NCBI GenBank assembly: GCA_963805925.1
Contig: CAWDWB010000009.1
Span: forward strand, 124,001-188,000
From: CAMPKL01 sp963805925
GTDB taxonomy: Bacteria; Acidobacteriota; Terriglobia; Bryobacterales; UBA6623
Length of the DNA: 64,000 nucleotides
Reading direction: 5' to 3'
Part shown: positions 25,423 to 34,006 of the stretch, piece by piece
Numbering within the stretch: the stretch's first letter is position 1
How the letters are laid out: the number at the start of each line of letters is the position of its first letter
Made by a program: the position numbers and the translations under genes
The notes under the pieces: generated by a model
The model's database searches: none
What the model was told of the DNA's origin: nothing
What the model saw: the letters and a program-made list of their open reading frames with translations, nothing else

Positions 25423-27455
25423 CGGCGCGTTGGATTGACGAAGGCGCCGTTGGCGGCGACGTCCCAGACGGAGAGGCGGGCCCACTTCCAGCCGGGGGCG
25501 GGCGTGCTCCAGGCGAAGGACTGTTTGCCGAAGGCGCGGGTGCTGGCTAAGGGAATCTTGACGTGATGCGTCTGGTCGCCGTCGCCCCAAGTGATTTCAG
25601 CGTGGTGCAGCGGGAGCGTCCAGTCAACGTCGGCGGTGACTTTGACTTCGTCGGCCGACGCGGTGGAGATCTCGACTTTTGGCAACAGAACTTCGCCGGT
25701 GGTGGTGAAGAACTGGCCGGCGACGATGGGTTTGAGGATCTCGCCATAGTTGTCGAACGAGGGTAGGCTGTCGGCGCGCACGTAGTTGATGTTCATGTGT
25801 GCGTAGAGTTCGTGGGTCGCGTCGAACTGGAATAGGTCGGCCTCGCCCATGAGTTTTTTTGGCAGGCCCCAGTTGTTCATGTCGTCAAGAGTGCGGAAGG
25901 AGCGTTCGCTGAGGTAATCGAGCGAGGGGTCGGAGGGTATGGCCTTCCAGCCGGCGCCGAAGTAGCTGGAATCGCGAAAGTATTCCTTCTCGCGGCTCTG
26001 GTCGGGGAAGCCGGTAGAGCCTTTCGTGCGCGGGTGCGTTTGGTAAGCGATGCCGCCCTGCTCACGGATGAGCTTCAGCATCTCGTCTTCGTCAGCGACG
26101 CTATAGACGGTCCCGTACTTCGGGTGGGTCATCTGATATTGGCCGCCCGCTGGCCGGTTCATAAACCAATAGACGGGTTTGGGAAAGATGACGGCCCAGT
26201 GTCCGCCGTAGTGGACGTTGGCCTCTTCGGCGGGGATCAACAGGAAGTCCTGGTTTGACTGAGTGCGCAGCGCAGTGAAGTAGGCGTCCAGTTCTTGGAG
26301 GCGCAAGTCGGTGAGGTCACGCGGATGACCGTCGCCGTGGAAGTCCATGATGATGGCGGCGTCGACGCCCATGTCTTTGAGCACGGGCTTGAACGGCGGA
26401 ACCCAATCGAAGCCGTGATCCATGGCTTGCACGGTGTAAGCCAGATGCCAGTGCGGGCTGACGGTCTTATAGCCAGGCAGCGGTCGGAAACGATCGCGGT
26501 TGGTGTAGGCCAGGACATCGTCGAGCGCCTGTTGCGGAGTGCCCGTCGAGAGTTGGAAGAAGATGCCCATGCGCTGTTCGGTGCCGGGAGGCGCGTTCAT
26601 CCAGGGATAGAACTGCCAGCCTGTGTCACGGATTTGGCGGATACCGAGGCCGACCTGGCCGCGCCAAGCACGATGCCAGACGTAGCCGAGGTTCGAAGTG
26701 AAGTCGCGCGGAAAGAAGTATTGGTGCGGCGGCGGGAAGGTCGCCACGCTGCCGCCTGTGGTGTCGATCGCGACGGTGCGGTAGCGAACCTTGTCGGGAG
26801 TGCGCTCGGGTTGGAAGCCGTTTTCGGTGATGGTTTGCAGCGCGCCGGTCTGATCGTAGTAGGAGATTTTGCTCTCCATGTTGTTGCCCGAGCGACGGTC
26901 AACTGCGGAAGCGAATTCGAGGCCGGCGTCATAGTAGTAAGCCGTGTCGGGCTCGTTGGTGCTGGCGATGGCTTCTTGCCTGATGAGACGACTGCCGGGG
27001 TAGACGGTGTAGGCGATGCCGCCGGAGAAAATGCCCATCTCCAGGCCGTCGAAGTGGACTTCGACGCGGTCGCCGATGGTGCGGACAGCGGCGGAGCGTA
27101 GCGAGAAGTTCCCGGCAGCATGGCGCGTGCCTTCGGGATGCGAGGGCGGGTAATCGAAGAAGGCGTCCCATCCGCGGCGGCGCTTGCCGGTCTCGGCGTA
27201 GTAGTAGGGACGGCCTCCGGCAAGCACTTCTTTGTCGGCAGAGGAGACGGACTCGATCAGCGGTTTTGCGGGGTCGAGAGAGAAGACCATCCGCCAGGGC
27301 GCACCGGACTCATCCTGCCATTGGAGGGACAGCGTTTCGCCCTCGACCGCGGCGGTGATGGCGCCTGCGTGATAGCCCGATTGATCGACGGGAACGGCGG
27401 CTGCGAAGGCGAACTGCGCGGAAAGGGCGACGACGGCGAGCGTGATTTTCTTCAT
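25419..27455 (-). CDS. Large secreted protein of unknown function
   Basis: 678 residues with a clear Sec signal (residues 1-19, 'LAVVALSAQFAFAAA'). The first half looks beta-rich (residues about 25-330). The middle has a pattern reminiscent of a PHP-type metallo-domain: 'IIMDFHGDGHPRD' (around 375), 'LLIPAEEANVHYGGH' (around 410) and 'GGIAYQTHPRTKG' (around 475), each offering His/Asp/Glu ligands. The C-terminal 100 residues look like a beta-sandwich. A periplasmic metal-dependent phosphoesterase is a reasonable inference but not proved. It is divergent from the dehydrogenase at 27546. Confidence 0.6.
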   Translation of the reverse strand: MKKITLAVVALSAQFAFAAAVPVDQSGYHAGAITAAVEGETLSLQWQDESGAPWRMVFSLDPAKPLIESVSSADKEVLAGGRPYYYAETGKRRRGWDAFFDYPPSHPEGTRHAAGNFSLRSAAVRTIGDRVEVHFDGLEMGIFSGGIAYTVYPGSRLIRQEAIASTNEPDTAYYYDAGLEFASAVDRRSGNNMESKISYYDQTGALQTITENGFQPERTPDKVRYRTVAIDTTGGSVATFPPPHQYFFPRDFTSNLGYVWHRAWRGQVGLGIRQIRDTGWQFYPWMNAPPGTEQRMGIFFQLSTGTPQQALDDVLAYTNRDRFRPLPGYKTVSPHWHLAYTVQAMDHGFDWVPPFKPVLKDMGVDAAIIMDFHGDGHPRDLTDLRLQELDAYFTALRTQSNQDFLLIPAEEANVHYGGHWAVIFPKPVYWFMNRPAGGQYQMTHPKYGTVYSVADEDEMLKLIREQGGIAYQTHPRTKGSTGFPDQSREKEYFRDSSYFGAGWKAIPSDPSLDYLSERSFRTLDDMNNWGLPKKLMGEADLFQFDATHELYAHMNINYVRADSLPSFDNYGEILKPIVAGQFFTTTGEVLLPKVEISTASADEVKVTADVDWTLPLHHAEITWGDGDQTHHVKIPLASTRAFGKQSFAWSTPAPGWKWARLSVWDVAANGAFVNPTRR

Positions 27456-27545
27456 GGCAACGGCTTCCCTGCCCCGGCGGCCTAGACAATCTTGCGAAGA
27501 TAGGCGGCGGAGATCTGCGCACCTATTCTAGGAGAATCGTTAGTT

Positions 27546-28835
27546 ATGGATCGAGAGTACGCCGTTCAGCTTGCCGCTTCGAATATTCGCTTTGGCCCGG
27601 GAGTCACACGGGAGGTCGGCATGGACGTCGCCGAAGCCGGCCTGCGCCGGGTGTTGGTGGTGACAGACCCGAACCTGGCCAAGCTGCCGCCTGTGGCGAA
27701 GACGCTGGAGGCGCTGGAGTCAGAAGGGATCGAGTTTGAGCTTTTCGACAAAGTGCGCGTCGAGCCCACGGATGCGTCGTTCCAAGAAGCGATCGACGCG
27801 GCGGTGAAGGGCGGATTCGAGGGGTTCGTCGCGGTGGGCGGCGGGTCGGTGATCGATACGGCCAAGGCGGCGAATCTCTATTCGACTTACCCGGCGGATT
27901 TTTTCGACTACGTCAACCCGCCGATCGGCGCCGGCAAGCCGATACCGGGTCCGCTGAAGCCGCTGTTTGCCATTCCGACGACGTCGGGTACGGGCAGCGA
28001 GACGACGGGCGTGGCGATTTTCGATTACGTCGAGATGAAAGCCAAGACGGGCATCGCGCACCGCAACTTGAAACCGACGTTGGGTTTGCTCGACCCCGAG
28101 CATACGCGGACGATGCCGTCGCAAGTGGTGGCGGCGACCGGACTGGATGTGTTGTCGCATGCGATTGAGTCGTATACGGCGATGCCTTACACGGATCGCG
28201 CGAGACCGGAGCGGCCGCTCTTGCGTCCGGCGTATCAGGGCTCGAATCCGATTAGCGATGTGTGGACGTTGGAGTCGCTGCGCATGGTCAACAAGTACCT
28301 GATTCGCGCCGTGCAGGATGCGGAAGACATGGAAGCGCGCGGAGCGATGCTGCTGGCTGCAGCCTATGCAGGCATTGGATTCGGCAACTCGGGCGTGCAT
28401 TTACCGCACGGCATGTCGTACCCAGTGTCGAGCCTGGTGAAGGGTTTAGCCAAGCCGTACCATGCGCCGGGATATGCGGTCGACGGTCCGCTGGTGCCGC
28501 ATGGGATGTCGGTGATTCTGAATGCGCCGGCGGTGTTTCGGTTTACGGCGTCGAGCCATCCGGATCGGCATTTGACGGCCGCAGGGGCGTTGGGCGCGGA
28601 TGTGTCGAAGGCCAAGCCGGAAGATGCGGGCAAGGTGTTGGCAGACCGCATCACGGAGTTCATGCGCAAGTTGGATGTGCCGAACGGGTTAAAGGCGCTG
28701 GGTTATACGTCGGCGGACATTCCGAAGTTGGTGGAAGGCACGCTGCCGCAGCATCGGGTGACGAAGTTGTCGCCGAGACCGGCGGACGCCGATGATTTGG
28801 CGGCGCTGTTCGAAGACGCGATGACGGCTTGGTAA
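27546..28835 (+). CDS. Iron-containing alcohol dehydrogenase, hydroxyacid-oxoacid transhydrogenase type
   Basis: 429 residues. Group III Fe-ADH fold: 'VGGGSVIDTAKAANLY' (NAD-binding GGGS), 'PTTSGTGSETTGVAIF', and iron ligands in 'DVLSHAIESY' and 'GVHLPHGMSYPV', with a third His in 'KPYHAPGYAVDG'. The inserted 'APGYAVDGPLVPHGMSVI' segment is characteristic of the ADHFE1/HOT subgroup, which couples oxidation of 4-hydroxybutyrate-type acids to reduction of 2-oxoglutarate. An ordinary short-chain alcohol or lactaldehyde reductase cannot be excluded. Confidence 0.82.
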   Translation: MDREYAVQLAASNIRFGPGVTREVGMDVAEAGLRRVLVVTDPNLAKLPPVAKTLEALESEGIEFELFDKVRVEPTDASFQEAIDAAVKGGFEGFVAVGGGSVIDTAKAANLYSTYPADFFDYVNPPIGAGKPIPGPLKPLFAIPTTSGTGSETTGVAIFDYVEMKAKTGIAHRNLKPTLGLLDPEHTRTMPSQVVAATGLDVLSHAIESYTAMPYTDRARPERPLLRPAYQGSNPISDVWTLESLRMVNKYLIRAVQDAEDMEARGAMLLAAAYAGIGFGNSGVHLPHGMSYPVSSLVKGLAKPYHAPGYAVDGPLVPHGMSVILNAPAVFRFTASSHPDRHLTAAGALGADVSKAKPEDAGKVLADRITEFMRKLDVPNGLKALGYTSADIPKLVEGTLPQHRVTKLSPRPADADDLAALFEDAMTAW

Positions 28836-28839
28836 GGGC

Positions 28840-31275
28840 TGTTCGTCGCACAATCGGCAGGATTGACCGAAGCCGCCGAGGGCCGGAGCTAGGCTGCCAA
28901 TAATCCTGCCGCGATCAGGACCGCGAACGATGGCCGAAGCGTCCAGGGATCGGTGGGGCTGACGCCGTAGAGGATTCCCGCAAGGATGCGCGTCGCGAAG
29001 AGTGACGCGATGAGCCCGACTGCGGCGCCGGAGGCGAGGACGAGGCCGGCTTGCCGCATGAACGAGGCGGATGACGTCGCCGCGGTTGGCCCCGAGGGCT
29101 TGACGTACGCCGAACTCTCCCGAGCGTTGGCGGACGGTATAGCTGAATAGGCCGTAGACGCCGAGGGCGGCAAGCAGCAAGGCTAGGCCGGCAAAGACGG
29201 AGGTGAGCACTGACAGCATGAGATTCGACGCGCGTCGAGCGGTCAATGAAGTTGCTCAGCGGAGTCGGGGTCCGCGGGACGGACATGCCTGGAGCGGCGG
29301 CGAGGACAGCTTCACGAGTTGTCTACCGGCCGGATACAGCGTCTCGCTCCGGGAAAGTATTTCGCTGTCATAGACCGATGAGCTGCGGTAGACCACGGGC
29401 GGCGGGTCGTCGCGCAGGCTGACTTGCGCACGTCGCCGACACGCCCACAATGCGCAAATGCTCCTCGCGCTGCTGATCGTCTTTCCAGAGGGGCCTTATT
29501 GGGGACGAAGCGTGCGACGAGGCTTGGCTGACGACGCCTACTGAATCGCGGTCGGCGGCATCGGAGAGGCGCCCAGCGAAGTGGGGAATTTGGAGGCATC
29601 GAAGTACCTAGGGACATGTTCGTAAATCCCGTTCATTACTCGTCTGCAGCTCGTCTAGCTGGCACTCGGCTGCGTGACGACTGAAGTGACCGCTCATCGG
29701 CGCGGAGCCGACGAGAGGCGACCGCTACGACCCCAGGGAAGCGGCCACCCGTTCCATGACGCTGTGCGGAGGGCTTCGGTTCTTAGGTTGCGGTATCACA
29801 CCGGGTCAAAATAATAGAGATTTCAGTCCAATACCGGTATCGACCGAGCGCAACTCGACAGGCTCTGCAGCAGCAATCCGGTGCAGCAGAGCAGGAATAA
29901 GGAGAGGGCTGCCTGGCCGGCGACGAGCGCTCCCGTTTGTTAAGGACTGACTGCGCTGATCGAGGCGCCCTAGGGGCGCCGATGTCGACTCTCTCCCCAT
30001 CTCAACAGTCAGGCCTGGCACAGCCGAACAACAGAACGGCCGCAAGAATCACGAGCGCGGCGAAGAGCAGGACTCGATAATCAAGAGCGTCTTCGACCTG
30101 ATTCGGTCCGCGCATCTGGCCAATCATGCCGCGAATCACCGGCATGAGCCAGGCGGCGACGGCGAGGCCCAAAGCGGCGCCCGCGGCACCAAGGAGCGCG
30201 CTCTCAGCAAGCAGCTGACGAACCAAGCGGAGGCGCCCGCGCCGAGAGAGAGCCGGACGCCGATTTCGCCGCGCCGGTCGGAGGCGCGGGCGAGCAAGAG
30301 GTTCGCGAGGTTGGCGCAGACGATGAGCAACAGCAGGGCAGCGGCGCCGTAGAGCAGCAGGAGAGGCGCGCTCGAGACTCCGGCGCAATGCGGAGATTCC
30401 CTGACCGGCCGGCGTTAGGGGCAGATGATAGTCTTTCGGCTCGCTACCGCCTCTTGCCCGTTGCACGCGGAGGATCTCTTCATTGACGAACTGCTCGGCC
30501 TGTTGCAGAGTGACGCCGGGCGCGAGGCACCAAGCATCTCAAGCCAGTAGCGCGAGTACTGTGGCTCGAGTGTACCTGGACTGACATCGAGGGGCGCCGC
30601 GTGATCGTCGGTTGGGCAGCGAGCGATCCACATGTCGGCAGGCTGATCGAGATAGTGCCCTTGGAATAGGCGGAGCGATGCCGACAATTTGAAACGGTTG
30701 GTCTTCAGCGTGATGGTTTGGCCTAGGATCTGGAGATCAGCGTTGAGGTGCCGTTGCCAGTAGGCGTAGCTGAGCACGACCACACGTCCGTCGCTGGAGG
30801 GTAGATTATCCTGGGAGTGATCCAGCGCCCGGCGAACGGTCCGATGCCCCAATTTCGAAGTACTCGCGGCTGATCAGTTGCCCCCTAGCGTGTCACTGGA
30901 CCGGTATTGCCGACAGCCACCGTCGAGATGAAAGTCGGCGAGGCGGCGACATAGCTGAAGATGTCCTTCCGCTGCTCGAAAGCTTGGAGTTGCTCGAAGG
31001 AGAAGGGGTCCTTCTGCGGCAGAACCTGGACCCGGAAACGCCGGCTTCGCCCTCGCCGAAGACAACCAGACTGGCGGGATCTGCTACGGGAAGGGTCTTG
31101 AGCAGGATGGCGTCGATGAAGCTGAAATGCGGCGTTGGCTCCGATGCCGAGGGCGAGCTCATGATGGCGACATGGTGAAGCCGGGAGCGGGTTAACTTGC
31201 GCGCGCCGAAGCGGAGGTCTCGATGATTTCGCCGAGCATCTTGGCGTTGGATAGGCACGTCCCGTGCCACTGCAG
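28840..31275 (-). pseudogene. ADOP-type ABC transporter permease, multiply frameshifted
   Basis: Pieces of one acidobacterial MacB/FtsX-like permease lie in order on the minus strand, in all three frames. They are 'DLRFGARKLTRSR' and 'FIDAILLKTLPVADPA' (about 31240-31080), the periplasmic domain 'VVVLSYAYWQRHLNADLQ' (about 30780), 'VCANLANLLLARASDRRGE' (about 30320), 'ALVAGQAALSLFLL' (about 29930), 'GLALLLAALGVYGLFSYTV' (about 29180) and 'ASLFATRILAGILYGVSP' (about 29010). The full normal length of about 800 codons is covered, but no frame stays open. Segments keep good coding sense between breaks, so base errors or very recent decay both fit. Confidence 0.8.
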
Positions 31276-31479
31276 AACACAGGAGATTATACGGATTCGC
31301 GCGAGGAGAGCGGCGAATGCGGGACTGGTGGTCTCGGATTTGGGACGCTTGAGGGCTTGGTCGCGGGGACGGCTATAGGGGAAGGCACGCGTTTCCGCAA
31401 GGGTTCAGATAGGTATCGGCTTCAACTGGGAAACGCGAGCCAGTCCCTGGCGGCGGCAACTTCAGTCCTGGCGGCGGGG

Positions 31480-33039
31480 TTATTGTGCGTTGCGGTTGGG
31501 CGGTTCGTCGACGACTAGGGGCGCGGGGAAGTCGGCGCCGTGCTGGCCGCCGCGGCTGCGGAGGCGGATGTTGTTGGAGTTGCCGCGGGGGCGGTTGAGG
31601 GGGATTTCGGAGCCGCCGAGGTCGTCCATCATGTCGTAGAGGCGGGTTTCCATTTCGGTGATGGTTTCGCGGTAGGCCGGGTCGAAGCGCAGGTTGTGCA
31701 TCTCGTTGGGGTCGGCCTGGAGGTCGTAGAGCTCGTCGGCGTCCCAGAGGCCGTAGTAGGTGATGTATTTGTAGCGGTCGCCGCGCAGGGCGAAGACGGT
31801 GGGCGACTGCGGGAAGTTCTTCTCCCAGTAATAGACGTAGAGAAAGTAGTCGCGCCAGGGGATCTGTCTGGCCTTGGGCCAGCGGGAGGAAGCTTGCGCC
31901 GTCCATGTGCGGAGGCTTCTGCAAGCCCATGGCGGCCATGACTGGTCGGGGCGATGTCGATGTTGGCGACGACCTGCTCGACGACCGTGCCGCCTTCGAA
32001 CAGATCGGGGCACTGCATGAGCATCGGCACGCGGATGGAGGTCTCGTAGGCGACGCGTTTGTCGATGAGGCCGTGCTCGCCGAACATGAAGCCGTTGTCG
32101 CCCATGTAGATGACCAGCGTGTCGTCGTAGACGCCCATGTGCTTTGAGCTGGTCCATGATGCGGCCGACGCTGTCGTCGACGCCGCGCAGCGTTTCGCAG
32201 TAGCTCTTGTAGTACTGCTCGATGTCGAGGTCGCTGTGATAGGGGAAGTCGACGCCGTGCCAGCTGTTGCGCTGGTCGCGCAGCCAGCGGGGCTTGTTGC
32301 GGTAGTTCTCGGGCGTGTCGGCTTGCGTGGCCGGGCGGCGTATACGGCAGTTCGCTAAGCGTTCCCTTGTAGCGTTCGGCGAGGAGTGAAGTTGGCGTGC
32401 ACCGCCTTGTGCGAGAGGTAGAGGAAGAAGGGCTTGTTGCTGCCGGATCTGCTTGTCGAGCCAGTCGACGGCGTAGTCGGTCAGTTCGTCGGTGATGTAG
32501 CCCTTCTGCGGCACGCGCTCGCCGTCGACGTTGAGGGTGTAATCGGGCTGGGCGGCAGGTAGTTGCCCTGTCCGCGGAAGCTGACCCAGTGGTCGAAGCC
32601 GGGTTGGGGATCGTCGCTGACGCCGCCCATGTGCCACTTGCCGATGAAGGCGGTGGCGTAGCCGGCCTTCTGCAAGTACTGCGGGAAGAAGACGGTGCCG
32701 TCGGGGATGGCGCGTTGGTTGTCGATGACCCGGTGGCGGTAGGTGTAGAGGCCGGTGAGGATCGAGGCCCGGCTGGGCGAGCAGAGCGACGTGGTGACGA
32801 AGGCGTTCTTGAGGTGCACGCCGTTGGCGGCCATCGCGTCCATGTTGCGGGGTGCGGGCGAACTGGTGCCCCATGAAGCTCATGGCGTCGTAGCGGTGGT
32901 CGTCGGCGAGGATGAAGACGACGTTGCGCGGCCTAGCGCCCGGGATGGCCTGCGGCAGGATCTCGGTGGGGACGGGTTCGATCCCAGACAGGGACAACGC
33001 TGCGATCAGCAGGGCGAAAAGGGCTCTAGAGAGGCGCAT
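31480..33039 (-). pseudogene. Type I sulfatase, multiply frameshifted
   Basis: A secreted arylsulfatase-family enzyme in pieces. A signal peptide and 'VVFILADDHRYDAMSFMG' (metal Asp pair) occur in the first frame. The formylglycine site 'CSPSRASILTG' and 'GKWHMGG' follow in a second frame, 'DDTLVIYMGDNGFMFGEHG' (metal Asp-Asn) later, and the C-terminus 'DRYKYITYYGLWDADELYDL' is back in the first. At least eight one-base frame changes are needed (near 32850, 32560, 32445, 32385, 32340, 32140, 31950 and 31880). All catalytic motifs are intact, which argues that the indels are very recent or are sequence errors. If intact, it would remove sulfate esters from glycans. Confidence 0.82.
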
Positions 33040-33104
33040 GATTGTGCGGGAGTGTAGCATGCGACCCCGGCGATCTTCGGTGCAGCGCCCTTAACGATTC
33101 GGCA

Positions 33105-33138
33105 AAAACGAAAACGGCAGCCGCGATGGGCTGCCGTT
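33105..33138 (-). terminator. Rho-independent terminator after the DUF2911 gene
   Basis: On the minus strand AACGGCAGCC and GGCTGCCGTT form a perfect 10-base stem with a 6-base loop, followed by TTCGTTTTT. It lies 23 bases beyond the stop of the gene at 33161. Confidence 0.8.
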
Positions 33139-33160
33139 CGGTTCTTTCCGCGAACTGCGA

Positions 33161-33679
33161 CTACTTGGCGGCCAAGGGCACGGAAGCGACGTAGCCGTCC
33201 CAGGCCAGTTCGAGCTTGTTGGGAGTGAGCGTGTATTTCAGGCTCTCGACCTTTGCGGCCGGCTTGCTCATGGTCATCTTGGTGCGACCGAGGTCTTGGG
33301 CCTTGTCGTAGGTGAGCCCCCACTGGCCCGTCTGATTATTGATGACGAGCACCCATTGGTCGACGTCTTCGAGGGAGACGTAGATGGTATGGTCTCCCGC
33401 CGGGACGTCGAGATCGCCGATCTTAAGGTCGAGTTCGGTGTGAAGCGCGGTTGCGGGGTTGGCTCCGGCGCGCCAGATCGGATAGTTGGGGTCATGCGAG
33501 ATGAGCCCGCCGGGTCCGAATATTTGGCGGCCGCGGACTGACGGCGAGTTGTACTTGATAGTGACGGCCTTGCCGTTGATCGAAGTCGACGCCTCCGCCG
33601 CCGGACTGGGCTGCTGGGCGGGCAAAGATGAGGCGGCGAGCACGGCAACGGCCGCGCAGGTCAGTAGATTCTTGATCAT
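33161..33679 (-). CDS. Secreted DUF2911 family protein
   Basis: 172 residues from the ATG at 33679, which has AGGAG just upstream; the frame is open to 33826 but that extension has no signal peptide. A Sec signal covers residues 1-22. The DUF2911 body contains 'ITIKYNSPSVRGRQIFG'-like and 'IWRAGANPATALHTE' motifs, common in Acidobacteriota and Bacteroidota. The biochemical function is unknown. It is followed by its own terminator and appears monocistronic. The 327-base interval up to 34006 has no gene and holds promoters for this gene and the divergent haem-protein operon. Confidence 0.85.
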   Translation of the reverse strand: MIKNLLTCAAVAVLAASSLPAQQPSPAAEASTSINGKAVTIKYNSPSVRGRQIFGPGGLISHDPNYPIWRAGANPATALHTELDLKIGDLDVPAGDHTIYVSLEDVDQWVLVINNQTGQWGLTYDKAQDLGRTKMTMSKPAAKVESLKYTLTPNKLELAWDGYVASVPLAAK

Positions 33680-33941
33680 TCCGTTCTCCTGGACGACAAC
33701 GGCTAGCCGGAAGCGGCGCCCAGCGGCAGCACCGTCGTCAAGGACATGGTAGCGACTCTGGGCGGATTGTCCAGCTAGACACCGGGACTGTAGGCGACGA
33801 AGCGTACAAATCGCGGGAGCGGCCACGATTCGCTGTGGGTCATCGTAGGGCTATACGGTAGGACGTTCTGATCGTTATTCGGTTAGCAAGAAGCTCGGTA
33901 TCGTTTCGCCCATAGCTGGGGCTCAAGGGGCGTAAACGCCT

Positions 33942-33981
33942 TTACAATCACGGGTTTTCTGCAATCCGTCTGTTACAATCA
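33942..33981 (+). promoter_or_regulatory. Direct repeat TTACAATCA upstream of the DUF1592 operon
   Basis: TTACAATCA occurs at 33942-33950 and again at 33973-33981, a 31-base period (about three helical turns), 26 bases before the GTG start at 34007. Each copy contains TACAAT, so they may be -10 boxes or half-sites for a regulator on one face of the DNA. Confidence 0.3.
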
Positions 33982-34006
33982 GACCCCGGGGGGCGTCTAA
34001 ATAGTT

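Noticed and set aside
24175..25590. 471-codon open frame antisense to mmsA
   Set aside because: It mirrors a well-conserved aldehyde dehydrogenase; the peptide is Arg/His/Gln-rich with no family similarity, as expected for the antisense of a GC-rich gene.
23944..28835. mmsA and the iron-type dehydrogenase considered as missing microcompartment enzymes
   Set aside because: They are about 28-32 kb from the shell genes and show no C- or N-terminal extension like an encapsulation peptide.
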